NCBI GenBank assembly: GCA_964535305.1
Contig: CAZHTF010000009.1
Coordinates: forward strand, 5,051 to 69,050
Source: CAZHTF01 sp964535305
Lineage (GTDB): Bacteria > Planctomycetota > Phycisphaerae > UBA1845 > Fen-1342
Reading direction: 5' to 3'
DNA: 64,000 bases
Part shown: positions 8,139 through 16,756 of the stretch, in pieces
Numbering within the stretch: position 1 is the stretch's first letter
How the letters are laid out: each line of letters starts with the position of its first letter
The notes under the pieces: generated by a model
Told to the model about the DNA's origin: nothing
The model's database searches: none
The model's input: only the letters and a program-made list of their open reading frames with translations
Position numbers and translations under genes: made by a program

Positions 8139-8561
8139 ATGTCAGACGAACAAACTTTGCGGATTCAGCGGCGAGCGGCGCAGGCCCCGTGCATCGCATC
8201 GCTGGGCATCCGCCTGCTGCACAGCCAGCCCGGCCAGTGCCGCATCTCAGCACGGCATGATCCGGCCTTCGACGGCGTATTGCCAGGCTTTCATGGCGGC
8301 ATGCTGGCGAACGTGGCCGACTGTGCCGCTTGGTATGCGATCGTGACGCAGATCGACCCGGACGAGACGCTGCTGACGACCGACCTGCACGTCCGCTATC
8401 TGAATCCGTGTCTAACGGACGTAATCGCGACCGCGCGCGTGATCAAGCTGGGACGGACGCTCTGCCCGGTGCAAGTCGAGCTGCACGATACCAACGGACA
8501 AATGGTCGCCCTGGCGCAGGTGACGTACATCCGCGCCGACGCCGTGCGAGCGCCGCCGTAG
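8139..8561 (+). CDS. PaaI-type hotdog-fold thioesterase
   Basis: A 140-residue single hotdog domain. The central helix region GFHGGMLANVADCAAWYAI matches the PaaI/YdiI family (HGG followed by an acidic residue one to two turns later), and TTDLHVRYLNPCLTDVIATARV is the family's second strand region. Such enzymes hydrolyse acyl- or aroyl-CoA thioesters. A Shine-Dalgarno sequence is weak. The gene stands alone between the dockerin protein gene (divergent) and rplT (convergent). The substrate cannot be predicted. Confidence 0.82.
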   Translation: MSDEQTLRIQRRAAQAPCIASLGIRLLHSQPGQCRISARHDPAFDGVLPGFHGGMLANVADCAAWYAIVTQIDPDETLLTTDLHVRYLNPCLTDVIATARVIKLGRTLCPVQVELHDTNGQMVALAQVTYIRADAVRAPP

Positions 8562-8678
8562 CGTGCGACGAATCACAGCGTGCGACGCCGCTGACAACGC
8601 GCGCAGCTCTATGCGCCGCCGCAGCGGACGTCTCTGGTTGAGTCGAACATTCTTGCGGGGAAAGCGCCGGACCGCGCG

Positions 8679-9044
8679 TTAGGCGGCGACGGTCAGCTCG
8701 CGACGTGCCAACTCGACCAGCTTGTCGAAGGCGGCGGCGTCGAAAATCGCCAATTCGCTGAGCATCTTGCGATTCAGAATGATGTTTGCGTGCTTGAGCC
8801 CGTTCATGAAGCGGCTGTACGAGATACCCCGCGCTTCGCACGCCGCGCTGATGCGCACCACCCACAGCGAGCGGAAGTTGCGTTTCTTGACGCGGCGGTC
8901 GCGGAAGGCGTAGACGCCGGCCTTGATGACCGTCTGCTTGGCGTTCTTGTAAAGCGTGCTGTGCGAGGCGCGGTAGCCCTTGGCCGCCTTGAGCATGCGG
9001 TTGCGGCGTTGCCGCGTGACAGATCCGGGGCGTGTGCGTGCCAT
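8679..9044 (-). CDS. rplT: 50S ribosomal protein L20
   Basis: A 121-residue L20, full length for the family. It has the basic N-terminal rRNA-binding extension (RQRRNRMLKAAKGYRASHST), VYAFRDRRVKKRNFRSLW, RISAACEARGISYSRFM and the globular C-terminus LNRKMLSELAIFD. It is second in an rpmI-rplT pair, 131 bases after rpmI. In most bacteria infC precedes this pair; here folC lies upstream instead. L20 often represses its own operon by binding the leader; no leader pseudoknot was evident to me. Confidence 0.97.
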   Translation of the reverse strand: MARTRPGSVTRQRRNRMLKAAKGYRASHSTLYKNAKQTVIKAGVYAFRDRRVKKRNFRSLWVVRISAACEARGISYSRFMNGLKHANIILNRKMLSELAIFDAAAFDKLVELARRELTVAA

Positions 9045-9175
9045 TGGCTAGACTCCTTGCCGCTCAAACTGCGCGGGCCTTTTTCGCCTGCGCGCGACCA
9101 CCTTGGACAAAGCCGGCCATCCTCCGCCCGAACAGGACGCCCTGGCCGGCAGCGCCCGCCAGGGATCGGGCAGAC

Positions 9176-9379
9176 CTAGTTGTACTTCAGCCCGAGCGCG
9201 AGCACGTTGCGCTCGAGGTTCGACCCGCCGAGCACCGACTTGCGCCGCAGCCGCAGCTTGCGCCGCCCGGATTTTCCGCTCATGAGCTTGCTGGCCCCGG
9301 CGGTCTTGCGGACGAGCTTCCCGTTGGCGGTCAGCCGCATCCGCTTGCGAATGCCCTTATGCGGTTTGAACTTGCGCAT
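9176..9379 (-). CDS. rpmI: 50S ribosomal protein L35
   Basis: A 67-residue L35: MRKFKPHKGIRKRMRLTANG, then KTAGASKLMSGKSGRRKLRLR, rich in Lys and Arg as usual. An ATG two codons upstream (9385) is possible, but AGGGA sits six bases before the ATG at 9379 and directly against the other, so 9379 is chosen. It is followed by rplT. The 156 bases between this gene and the end of folC hold no infC and no obvious terminator. Confidence 0.96.
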   Translation of the reverse strand: MRKFKPHKGIRKRMRLTANGKLVRKTAGASKLMSGKSGRRKLRLRRKSVLGGSNLERNVLALGLKYN

Positions 9380-9541
9380 CGTCATTCCCTAATAAACTTT
9401 GTCGAGCCGCGTACCATACCCAAATGTGAAAACATCTGCAAGCGGCGGAGCGGGTGTGATTCCGTGGCGGTTTGAGGCTCCGAGGCCGTCGGCCTCATTG
9501 CGCAGTTGGATTCTGCGCCGGCGGGCCCGGCTTGGGCGGCG

Positions 9542-10978
9542 CTAGCTCAGCAGCCCTTGTGCGTGCAGCCGCTTGGCTTCGCCCACCAGGTAGAACGAGC
9601 CGGTGATGCAGATCAGATCGTCGCGCGTCACACAGTGGCTCGCGATGCGGTAGGCGTCCTGCAGGTTGGCCGCGACCTGCGCCATCTTCTGCGACTTCTC
9701 CATGAAGCGCTGCAGCAGCTCCTGCGGCAAGGCCGAGCGGGCCGTGCCGTTGTTTGTGAAAATCACCTTGTCTGCGCCGAGCTGGATCTGCCCCAGCATG
9801 CCGTCAATGTCCTTGTCGGCGGCGCAGGCGAAGATCACCACCATCGAGTCGTAGCTGATGTTCTGACCAATGGCCCGCATCAGCGCCGAGATGCTCGCCG
9901 CGTTGTGCGCACCGTCGACAATCGTCCGCGGCTGCTCACGCAGCATCTCGAGCCGGCCGGCGATCTTGACCTGCTGCAGGCCTTCCACCGCATGCTGCTC
10001 GGAAATCTCGAAGCCGCGCTGCCGCAGCGCATCGACAATCGCCAGCGCCACGCCACAGTTGTACGCCTGGTGCTCGCCGAGCAGCGGCACGCGCACGTGA
10101 TCGAAGCGGCTCGCCGGTGTGGACATGCAGACGCGTGTCTGCGGCCCGCTCAGCCGCGAGCTTTCGAACCGGAAGCTGAACTCGATGTCGTCGCCCAGCA
10201 CACGCAGCGGTGCGCCCGCGCGGTTGGCCGCCTCCGCAAACACGCGCTTCACGTGCGACGGCTGCGGCGCCAAGATCACCGGCACGCCGGCCTTAATGAT
10301 TCCGGCCTTCTCGGCGGCAATCTGCTCGAGCCGATTGCCGAGCTGTGCCGTATGGTCGAAGCTGATGCTGGTGATTCCGCAGACTTCGGGCTTGATTACG
10401 TTGGTCGAATCCAGCCGACCGCCGAGCCCAGTCTCAATCACGGCGATGTCGACCGCTTCGTTCGCGAAGTACAGGAAAGCGGCTGCGGTAATGATCTCGA
10501 AGAACGTCGGGCGCTCGTCTTGCAACTTGCGCACCACCGGGGCGATGCGCGCGATCAGCCGCGCGAACTCGGCTTCGCTCACCATCGCGCCATCGATTGT
10601 GATCCGCTCGCGCAGCTCGACGATGTGCGGCGAGACGTACAGGCCGGTCCGATAATTCGCGTTCGTCAGCATCGAAGCCAGCATGTGGCAGGTCGAACCC
10701 TTGCCCTTCGTGCCGGCGATATGCACCGACTTGAACTTCTTGTGCGGATTACCAATCCCGTTCAGGATGCGTAACATCCTGCTGAGATTGAAGTTATTCT
10801 GATTATAACCCACCCGCGCCATCGTTTCGTAGTTCGTCTGGCTGTTCAGGAACGCAACGGCCGCCCGATAACTCTTGATCGCCTTCGATGGAGCTTGGCG
10901 AGTACGAACGGGTTTTCGGGAGATTGCCGTACGGTTCGAGCGGCGAACTGCGGCCCGGCGGGCTAAGGTCTTTCCCAT
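9542..10978 (-). CDS. folC: Folylpolyglutamate synthase / dihydrofolate synthase
   Basis: A 478-residue Mur-ligase-family enzyme that glutamylates dihydropteroate and folates. Visible are the P-loop VHIAGTKGKGSTCHML, VIETGLGGRLDSTNVI, TSISFDHTAQLGN, the MurD-like C-domain motif TIVDGAHNAASISALM and a standard C-terminus. The first ~36 residues (MGKTLARRAAVRRSNRTAIS onward) are an Arg/Lys-rich extension not found in the usual family; homology starts at YRAAVAFLNSQTNYE. No other start codon is available before that point. There is no Shine-Dalgarno, and a TATAAT ends 5 bases before the ATG, so the mRNA may be leaderless. It is divergent from aroB. Confidence 0.94.
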   Translation of the reverse strand: MGKTLARRAAVRRSNRTAISRKPVRTRQAPSKAIKSYRAAVAFLNSQTNYETMARVGYNQNNFNLSRMLRILNGIGNPHKKFKSVHIAGTKGKGSTCHMLASMLTNANYRTGLYVSPHIVELRERITIDGAMVSEAEFARLIARIAPVVRKLQDERPTFFEIITAAAFLYFANEAVDIAVIETGLGGRLDSTNVIKPEVCGITSISFDHTAQLGNRLEQIAAEKAGIIKAGVPVILAPQPSHVKRVFAEAANRAGAPLRVLGDDIEFSFRFESSRLSGPQTRVCMSTPASRFDHVRVPLLGEHQAYNCGVALAIVDALRQRGFEISEQHAVEGLQQVKIAGRLEMLREQPRTIVDGAHNAASISALMRAIGQNISYDSMVVIFACAADKDIDGMLGQIQLGADKVIFTNNGTARSALPQELLQRFMEKSQKMAQVAANLQDAYRIASHCVTRDDLICITGSFYLVGEAKRLHAQGLLS

Positions 10979-10983
10979 AAGCG

Positions 10984-10991
10984 ATTATAAT
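10984..10991. promoter_or_regulatory. Overlapping divergent -10 elements between folC and aroB
   Basis: The stretch ATTATAAT reads as TATAAT on both strands (minus 10989-10984, plus 10986-10991). On the minus strand it places transcription start at or next to the folC ATG; a TTGACG at 11015-11010 is 20 bases upstream, longer than ideal. On the plus strand aroB starts about 105 bases downstream. Confidence 0.45.
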
Positions 10992-11096
10992 AACGGAACG
11001 TAGCGAATCCGTCAACAAACGCGCGACGGGCTTCCGTCGCGCGAGACGCGGCGTGTAACCATCCTTTATGAAGTTACTTATGATGGCGTTCCCGCG

Positions 11097-12200
11097 ATGA
11101 GCCAACCGCGGCCACTCGGCCCGATCCAGCGCGTCTGCATCGGCCTGCCTGCACACCGATACGAGATTGCAATCGCCGCCGGGGCAAGCGCTTTGTTACC
11201 AGAAATTCTCGCCCAGCTTCACGCAAAGCGCGCCGCCGTCATTGCGGACGCGACCGTCGCGGCGCTGCACGGCGAGCGCCTCGCGAAGTGCCTCCCGCCG
11301 CGAACGCAGTTCTGCCGTGTGCCGCCCGGCGAGCGCAGCAAGTCGTTCGAAATGGCCCAAGATCTATACGATTTTTTGGCGCGCGTCGGGATCGAGCGCG
11401 ACGATGTGCTGCTCACGTTCGGCGGCGGGATGATCTGTGACCTGGGTGGATTCGTCGCCGCCACCTGGATGCGCGGCATCCGCTTCGTTCAAGTTCCCAC
11501 GACCACGGAAGCCGGCCTCGACGCCAGCGTCGGCGGAAAAACCGCGATCAACCACCCGGCCGGGAAGAACCTGATCGGTGCGTTTCATCAGCCCGCCGCG
11601 GTCGTGATCGACACGGCGTTTCTCGAGACGCTCTCCGAGCGCGACTACCTGGCCGGGCTGGCCGAGAGCGTCAAGCACGGCACAACGCGCGATCCGGCAC
11701 TCTTCGAGTGGCAGGTGCAGCACGCGACCGAGATTCGCGCGCGGCGCGATGAGCCGCTGGCCCACCTGCTGGCCTGGAACTGCCGCGTGAAGGCCGAGGT
11801 CGTCGCCGCGGACGAGCGCGAGCAGCACCTGCGCGCGGTGCTGAATCATGGGCACACCATCGGCCACGCGCTGGAGCACGCGTTGGCGTTCGAGCTGCGC
11901 CACGGCGAGTGCGTTGCGCTCGGAATGCTCGTGGAGAATCAGATCGCCGCCGCGCGCGGCGTGCTGACAATCGAACTCGCCGTGCGTGTGCGCGGGCTGC
12001 TGACGCAGCTTGGGCTGCCGTGCCGGCTGCCAAGGGCAGTGCCTGCGGAAGCGGTGCTTTCGGCGTGCCGCGCGGACAAGAAGAACCGTGAGAGCCGCGT
12101 GAACTTCGTTTTGCTCGGCGGGCTGGGGCAGACGCGCCGCGTCGACGACGTGACGGATGCGGAGATCACCGCCGCGCTCGCGTGCGTCGCGCCGGATTAA
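11097..12200 (+). CDS. aroB: 3-dehydroquinate synthase
   Basis: A 367-residue DHQ synthase, the NAD- and metal-dependent second enzyme of the shikimate pathway. Conserved segments are FGGGMICDLGGFVAATWMRG (NAD site), TEAGLDASVGGKTAINHPAG, KNLIGAFHQP, the metal-binding Glu in GLAESVKHG, and LNHGHTIGHALEH with metal-binding histidines. KxxRxxRVNFVLLG is the usual C-terminal element. Length is normal. Small departures (TTTEAGLDAS for the common TTLLAQVDSS) lie beside invariant residues and should not abolish activity. It is divergent from folC and followed by a convergent tRNA gene. Confidence 0.95.
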   Translation: MSQPRPLGPIQRVCIGLPAHRYEIAIAAGASALLPEILAQLHAKRAAVIADATVAALHGERLAKCLPPRTQFCRVPPGERSKSFEMAQDLYDFLARVGIERDDVLLTFGGGMICDLGGFVAATWMRGIRFVQVPTTTEAGLDASVGGKTAINHPAGKNLIGAFHQPAAVVIDTAFLETLSERDYLAGLAESVKHGTTRDPALFEWQVQHATEIRARRDEPLAHLLAWNCRVKAEVVAADEREQHLRAVLNHGHTIGHALEHALAFELRHGECVALGMLVENQIAAARGVLTIELAVRVRGLLTQLGLPCRLPRAVPAEAVLSACRADKKNRESRVNFVLLGGLGQTRRVDDVTDAEITAALACVAPD

Positions 12201-12260
12201 GAATCAAAGCTCCGTCGAGTCTTTTCAGCTTCAAAGCGCGAAACAAGCGGTGGACGTGAA

Positions 12261-12334
12261 TGGGCGATAGAGGATTCGAACCTCTGACCTCCTGCGTGTC
12301 GAGCAGGCGCTCTAGCCAACTGAGCTAATCGCCC
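12261..12334 (-). tRNA. tRNA-Val (anticodon GAC)
   Basis: A 74-base cloverleaf with acceptor GGGCGAT/ATCGCCC and discriminator A, D-arm GCTC/GAGC, anticodon stem CCTGC/GCAGG, and T-arm AGAGG-TTCGAAT-CCTCT. CCA is not encoded. The seven-base loop is TCGACAC, which puts GAC at 34-36 and A at 37. Position 33 is then C instead of the nearly invariant U, which is unusual. Reading the anticodon one base earlier would put a pyrimidine at position 37 and is less likely. Confidence 0.88.
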
Positions 12335-12586
12335 AAAGGGTGTACGCGGCCCGCAGCCGCCGTACGTCGCAAGTCGGGAATCGTGCGGTGCGGCCAGATT
12401 TCTGTCAAGCCGCGGGCGCGGTTGCGTTCTGTCGCGCTGCGCGCTGCCGCGCAGGCAGCGAATATCGCCCGTGCGTGGCAGGTGCGAGTGAAATTGGCAC
12501 GCGCGGGGATTGGTTTCTACTCTTGATATGCAGGTAGGGGAACGCGCCTCGAGGGACTCCGACAGTGACGCGGAATTAGCGGACCA

Positions 12587-14500
12587 ATGACCACGGCTGC
12601 AAGAAAACTGAGCGCTACGGAAACAGGGCCAGCGGCGTTACCGGTGCGGCTGATCAAAGCCGGCGCCGACCGACGCGCCGAGCCGGCGATTCCACCCGGG
12701 GCGCCGCGCGTGCGCCTGGCCGGTCCGCTGCCGACGCCCACCGCCGAGTGCGTCAGCGAGCATCCGCTCACGCTGATCGGAAGCCGTCGAGATTGTCACC
12801 TGTCGATCGCACACGGCGAGGTCTCGCAGATTCACCTGGCGCTGGTCAACACCGGCCGGCATCTGCTGGTGTGCGACCTGCGCAGCCGAACCGGCACGTT
12901 CATCAACAATCAGCGAATCGACGTGGGCGTGCTGCGGCCCGGCGATACGCTGCGCGCCGGCCCGGTGGGCATTCAGTGCGATTTCCAAATGCCGCCGCTT
13001 GATAGCGACATCGAGAACGCGGCCAGGCTGCCGTTCGCGATTATGCTGCGTGGCACGACACAGGCCTGCGAGATTACGCAGAACGCGGCCGTGATCGGGC
13101 GGCGTCACAATTGCCACGTGGTGCTCGACACGCCGGATGTGTCGCTGGCGCACGCGGTGCTTTTCACGCTGAACGGCAAGCCGCTGCTCTACGACCTGGG
13201 CAGCCGCTCAGGCACGATCGTCAATGGCGAGCGCGTCAGCTGCGCCTGGCTCGCAACCGGCGACCGCATTCACATTGGAGGCGAAGAACTGGTCGTATCG
13301 TGGGAGGGCTGCGCGGATTCGGTCGCAGCGCCGGCGGCGGCGGAAGCCGCGCCAGCGGCGCAAGCCATGGCCGAGCCGCGCGGCAGTTCGAGCGATAGCG
13401 ATTTGGTGAGTGGGAAGGATGGCTCTGTGGACACGCGCGACACGCTGCCGATGCCGAGCGCTCCGGATATCGAGGGCCTGGAGGCGATGATCAGCGCGCT
13501 GCACTCGCAGGTGAGTGCATCGCGGGCCAAGCTGGCCGAACGCGCGAAACAACTGGACGAACGCGAGCTCGAGCTGATGACGCGCGAGCAGGAGCTGGTC
13601 GACGCGCGCGCCGCGCTCGACCTGCAGACCGCCGAGCTGGCCACGCGCGAGCAGAAGACCTCCGACGCGCAAGCCGAGCTCGAGGGCGCCCGCAAGCAGC
13701 TCGAGGAGGCCCGCAAGCAACTCGACGAAGCCCGTCAGAAGTTCGAGGTGGACAAGGCCGCGATCGAGAAGAGCCGCAGCGAGATCGAGGCCGCTCGGGC
13801 GCAAATCGCCCAGTCCGAACAGGCGCTCAAGACCAAGCAGGCCGGCTTGGATCAGAAACTCGCCGCGCAGCAGCAGGCCCAGGCCGAACTCGAGAAGCGC
13901 GAGCAGGCCCTCAAGCTGCAGGCCACGCAGTTGCAGGAGCGCAGCGCCGGCGTCGATGCGCGCGAGCAGGCCCTAGCCGACCGCGAAAAGCAGCTTCACG
14001 ATCGCGAAGCCGCGGAAGCCGCCACGTCGCGCAAGATCGCCGTGCTCAAATCGGCGCTCGAACAGGCCACCAGCGCCTTCGCGGATATTGACGAGCCCGC
14101 GTCGGCCGAGTCGAGCAAACCGGCAGCCGCAGCGCCGCGTGCCAAGCCGCAGGAGCCGGCCCGCGTCGACGCCCGCAAGCCCGATGCGCACAAACCCAAC
14201 GGCGCCGCGGCCAAGCCCACGCCGAATGGCGGTGCGAAACACGCGGCCCCGGTCGGCCCGACCAACCTGCCGGCCCCGATCGTCGATCAGCCGGTTTTCA
14301 ACGCCGCCAGCGCCGCGCCCACCAGCGCGATGGACGAGTGGCCGCCCGAGTGGCGCGAGCGGATGCGCGTGTTGAGGCGGCTCGCCAGCAACAAGTCCGA
14401 GCAGGAGCTGATGGAGCAGGTCGTGGCGGAGTTCAAGGCCAAAGGCCAGACCGCCGGGCCCTCGCAACAGGATTCCAAGAAGCGCCGCTGGTGGTCGTAA
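12587..14500 (+). CDS. Double FHA-domain protein with long coiled coil
   Basis: A 637-residue protein with no signal peptide or membrane span. FHA domain 1 is at about residues 43-130 (LIGSRRDCHLSI, VSQIHLAL, DLRSRTGTFINNQRI) and FHA domain 2 at about 150-240 (VIGRRHNCHVVL, VSLAHAVL, DLGSRSGTIVNGERV). Both keep the GR/SR, Ser-His and SxTGT..N elements that bind phosphothreonine. Residues about 300-500 form a long heptad-rich, Glu/Gln/Ala-rich coiled coil (EARKQLEEARKQLDEARQKF). A Pro/Ala-rich linker and a conserved-looking basic tail (EWPPEWRERMRVLRRLASNK) follow. It is likely a cytosolic scaffold reading Ser/Thr phosphorylation. No kinase gene is adjacent, and gcvH follows after 142 bases. 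The partner is unknown. Confidence 0.85.
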   Translation: MTTAARKLSATETGPAALPVRLIKAGADRRAEPAIPPGAPRVRLAGPLPTPTAECVSEHPLTLIGSRRDCHLSIAHGEVSQIHLALVNTGRHLLVCDLRSRTGTFINNQRIDVGVLRPGDTLRAGPVGIQCDFQMPPLDSDIENAARLPFAIMLRGTTQACEITQNAAVIGRRHNCHVVLDTPDVSLAHAVLFTLNGKPLLYDLGSRSGTIVNGERVSCAWLATGDRIHIGGEELVVSWEGCADSVAAPAAAEAAPAAQAMAEPRGSSSDSDLVSGKDGSVDTRDTLPMPSAPDIEGLEAMISALHSQVSASRAKLAERAKQLDERELELMTREQELVDARAALDLQTAELATREQKTSDAQAELEGARKQLEEARKQLDEARQKFEVDKAAIEKSRSEIEAARAQIAQSEQALKTKQAGLDQKLAAQQQAQAELEKREQALKLQATQLQERSAGVDAREQALADREKQLHDREAAEAATSRKIAVLKSALEQATSAFADIDEPASAESSKPAAAAPRAKPQEPARVDARKPDAHKPNGAAAKPTPNGGAKHAAPVGPTNLPAPIVDQPVFNAASAAPTSAMDEWPPEWRERMRVLRRLASNKSEQELMEQVVAEFKAKGQTAGPSQQDSKKRRWWS

Positions 14501-14642
14501 CGGCCGGCAGCGCCTGCCCCACTGCGGCTGCGGCGGGCGCGACTTGTGACGAGCGCGTCGCGGCACTTCTGAGCTGCCCGGGCCCCATTGATCGCGAGCG
14601 CAGATCACCTACACTCCCGGCTCATCACCTGGGAGAGATGCG

Positions 14643-15023
14643 ATGGCCGTGCCGAACGATCGCAAGTATTCGAAGACGCACGAGTGGTTCAAGGTGCAGG
14701 GCGACATTGTCACGATCGGCGTGACGCAATTCGCCGCCGACGAATTGACCGACATCACATATGTTGAGCTGCCCAAGGTCGGCGCGGCGATCGCCGCCGG
14801 CGCTAGTTTTGGCGAGGTTGAATCAGTCAAGGCCACCAGTGACGTGTACTCGGCGGTCGCGGGCAGCGTGGCGGAAGTGAACGCGCGCCTCTCGGATGAG
14901 CCGGAATTGCTGAACAGCGATCCTTTCAACGCCGGCTGGCTGATCAAGCTGCGCTGCGGCGACCTGGCCCCGCTCGCCAGCCTGCTCGATGGGCCGGCGT
15001 ACGACAAGCAGACGTCGACCTGA
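14643..15023 (+). CDS. gcvH: Glycine cleavage system H protein
   Basis: A 126-residue lipoyl carrier that shuttles the aminomethyl group between the P, T and L proteins. It has the lipoylation segment GEVESVKATSDVYS with Lys63, the N-terminal KTHEWFKVQGDIVTIGVTQF and ELLNSDPFNAGWLIKL near the C-terminus. GGGAG precedes the ATG at a good distance. Neither gcvT nor gcvP is in the window, so the gene is detached from its usual operon. It converges on tsaB. Confidence 0.96.
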   Translation: MAVPNDRKYSKTHEWFKVQGDIVTIGVTQFAADELTDITYVELPKVGAAIAAGASFGEVESVKATSDVYSAVAGSVAEVNARLSDEPELLNSDPFNAGWLIKLRCGDLAPLASLLDGPAYDKQTST

Positions 15024-15138
15024 CGCGGCGCCGCGCGCATGACTCGAATGCGCAGCCTAAGCCTCCCTCAGCGTCGCGGCGCTGAGTCACGCGCGCCGCT
15101 GAATCGCAAAGGCCATTCTTCGCGCGATACGCCCGCCT

Positions 15139-15870
15139 TCAACCCGGCTGACGCCGCGCACGCGCCGCCGCCCGACGCGCTTCATAGACTTCCTCACACT
15201 CCGGCGGTCGCAGATAGAGCGGAATGATTTCCTGCGGCTGGCACACCTGACCCAGCCGCAACATCTGCAACCCGATCCGCCCGACATGCGCGGCGGAGGG
15301 CGTCCACAGCGCCGCCGACGCGCACCAATGCCCGGCGGGCGCGGCGTGCTTCTCCAGTCGCGAGCCGACCCAGCCGAGGGGCGGCGCTTGCTCCAGGATC
15401 CACGCTGCTGGCCGCAGGGCGGCCGATTCCAGCGTCCGCAGTTCACCCTGCGGTCCGCGCTCGTACAGCCCGCAGAAGAGCTGCTCGCCGCGCGCGTCCA
15501 GCACGGCGGCGACGCGCTGCGGGCAATCCGGTTCGTCCAGCGCCGCGAGTGCTAGGGCTGCCAGTGTCGGCACGGCAAGCACACGGCAGCCGACGCTCGC
15601 GTGCATGACGCGTGCCACCGTCGCCGCCAAGCGCAGCCCCGTGAAGCTGCCCGGGCCGGCGGAGAACGCGAGCGACGCCACTTCCGTCGGCTTCGCGCCG
15701 AAATCTGCCACGAGCTCACGCAGCGCCGGGATCAGTGTGGAAGCGTGCCGCCGCTCCGCGGGCAGCGTGCGGCACTCGCGAAGCTGGTCGTTTTCAAACA
15801 GCGCCACCTGCCCGCGCGCGGTGGAGGTCTCCAACGCGAGCAGGATCGTCGGCGGGTTCGATTCGGGCAT
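15139..15870 (-). CDS. tsaB: TsaB, subunit of the tRNA t6A37 threonylcarbamoyl-transfer complex
   Basis: A 243-residue ASKHA-fold protein. TsaB is a Kae1/TsaD paralogue that acts with TsaD and TsaE to place threonylcarbamoyl on A37 of ANN-decoding tRNAs. Diagnostic segments are LLALETSTARGQVALF at the N-terminus, RRHASTLIPALRELV, and FSAGPGSFTGLRLAATVARV. Start at 15870 (MPESNPPT); the longer in-frame lead reads out of the upstream intergenic sequence and has no homology. The C-terminus is Arg/Ala-rich. tsaD and tsaE are not in this window. Confidence 0.93.
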   Translation of the reverse strand: MPESNPPTILLALETSTARGQVALFENDQLRECRTLPAERRHASTLIPALRELVADFGAKPTEVASLAFSAGPGSFTGLRLAATVARVMHASVGCRVLAVPTLAALALAALDEPDCPQRVAAVLDARGEQLFCGLYERGPQGELRTLESAALRPAAWILEQAPPLGWVGSRLEKHAAPAGHWCASAALWTPSAAHVGRIGLQMLRLGQVCQPQEIIPLYLRPPECEEVYEARRAAARARRQPG

Positions 15871-16126
15871 CACGAACAAGTGTAGCCGGCCGCTCGGAAG
15901 GCCAGAATGCGCGGAGGTGCGAGGCCAAGCGCCGGCCGGCGAGTCCAGAACCCGAAGCGCAGGCGAGCGCAAGTGGCAGAGCGCCCGGCCCGCCGCTCCC
16001 GGTTGCTTCGATATAATCCGCTCGTCGATCGGCTAAAGTTGGGCCGGCGCGCGGGTCGGCTCCCGGGTCGCCGCCGGTTGGGCGGCGGTTCATTTTGTTC
16101 TCTGAGCGCAAGAAAGCGAGACATCC

Positions 16127-16717
16127 GTGGCGATTGTCGCGATCGTCTATCACAGCGGTTTTGGGCATACGAAGGTGCTGGCCGAAGCGGTGCAGCGCGG
16201 CGCGGCCCGCGTCGACGGCACCGACGCGCGGCTGATCCCGGTCGATGAGCTGCCCGGCGCCGTGAAGGGGCAGCCGCTGGGCGGGCGCTGGAATGAACTG
16301 GCGCAGGCGGATGCGATCGTCTTCGGCTCGCCGACGTACATGGGCTCGATAACGGCCGAGTTCAAGAAGTTCATGGAAACCAGCTCCGGGCCGTGGTTCG
16401 CACAAGCCTGGAAAGACAAGCTCGCCGCCGGCTTCACGAATTCCGGCAGTCTTAGCGGCGACAAGCTGAACACGCTGCTGGATATGGCGGTCTTCGCCGG
16501 CCAGCACAGCATGATCTGGGTCAATCCAGGCATTTTGCCGAGCAGCATGACCAACGACGGCCAGGATCTGAACCGCATCGGCTCGTGGATCGGCGTGATG
16601 GCCCAATCGGAGAATGCGGCGCCGGAAGTCACGCCGCCGCCGGGTGATCGCAGGACGGCCGAGCTGCTAGGGCAGCGTGTCGCGGAAGTGGCGCGGCGCT
16701 GGCTGCGTGGCAAGTAG
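16127..16717 (+). CDS. WrbA-like flavodoxin-fold NAD(P)H:quinone oxidoreductase
   Basis: A 196-residue flavodoxin-family protein starting at GTG 16127. The FMN phosphate loop is IVYHSGFGHTKVLAEAV; ADAIVFGSPTYMGSITAEFKKFME is the second FMN-binding segment of WrbA, and KLAAGFTNSGSLSGDKLNTL follows. WrbA enzymes reduce quinones by two electrons and limit oxidative stress. A Pro-rich stretch (EVTPPPGDRR) precedes the last helix. It stands alone, divergent from tsaB and convergent with the phosphorylase gene. A general flavin reductase role is the alternative. Confidence 0.85.
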   Translation: MAIVAIVYHSGFGHTKVLAEAVQRGAARVDGTDARLIPVDELPGAVKGQPLGGRWNELAQADAIVFGSPTYMGSITAEFKKFMETSSGPWFAQAWKDKLAAGFTNSGSLSGDKLNTLLDMAVFAGQHSMIWVNPGILPSSMTNDGQDLNRIGSWIGVMAQSENAAPEVTPPPGDRRTAELLGQRVAEVARRWLRGK

Positions 16718-16756
16718 CCGCAGGTCGCGCGCTGTTCGCGGCGATTTCGGCGAAGA

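Noticed and set aside
13500..14000. Internal repeats in the FHA protein as a DNA repeat array
   Set aside because: The repetition follows protein heptads of the coiled coil (CGCGAGCAG-type codons) and is not a separate DNA element.
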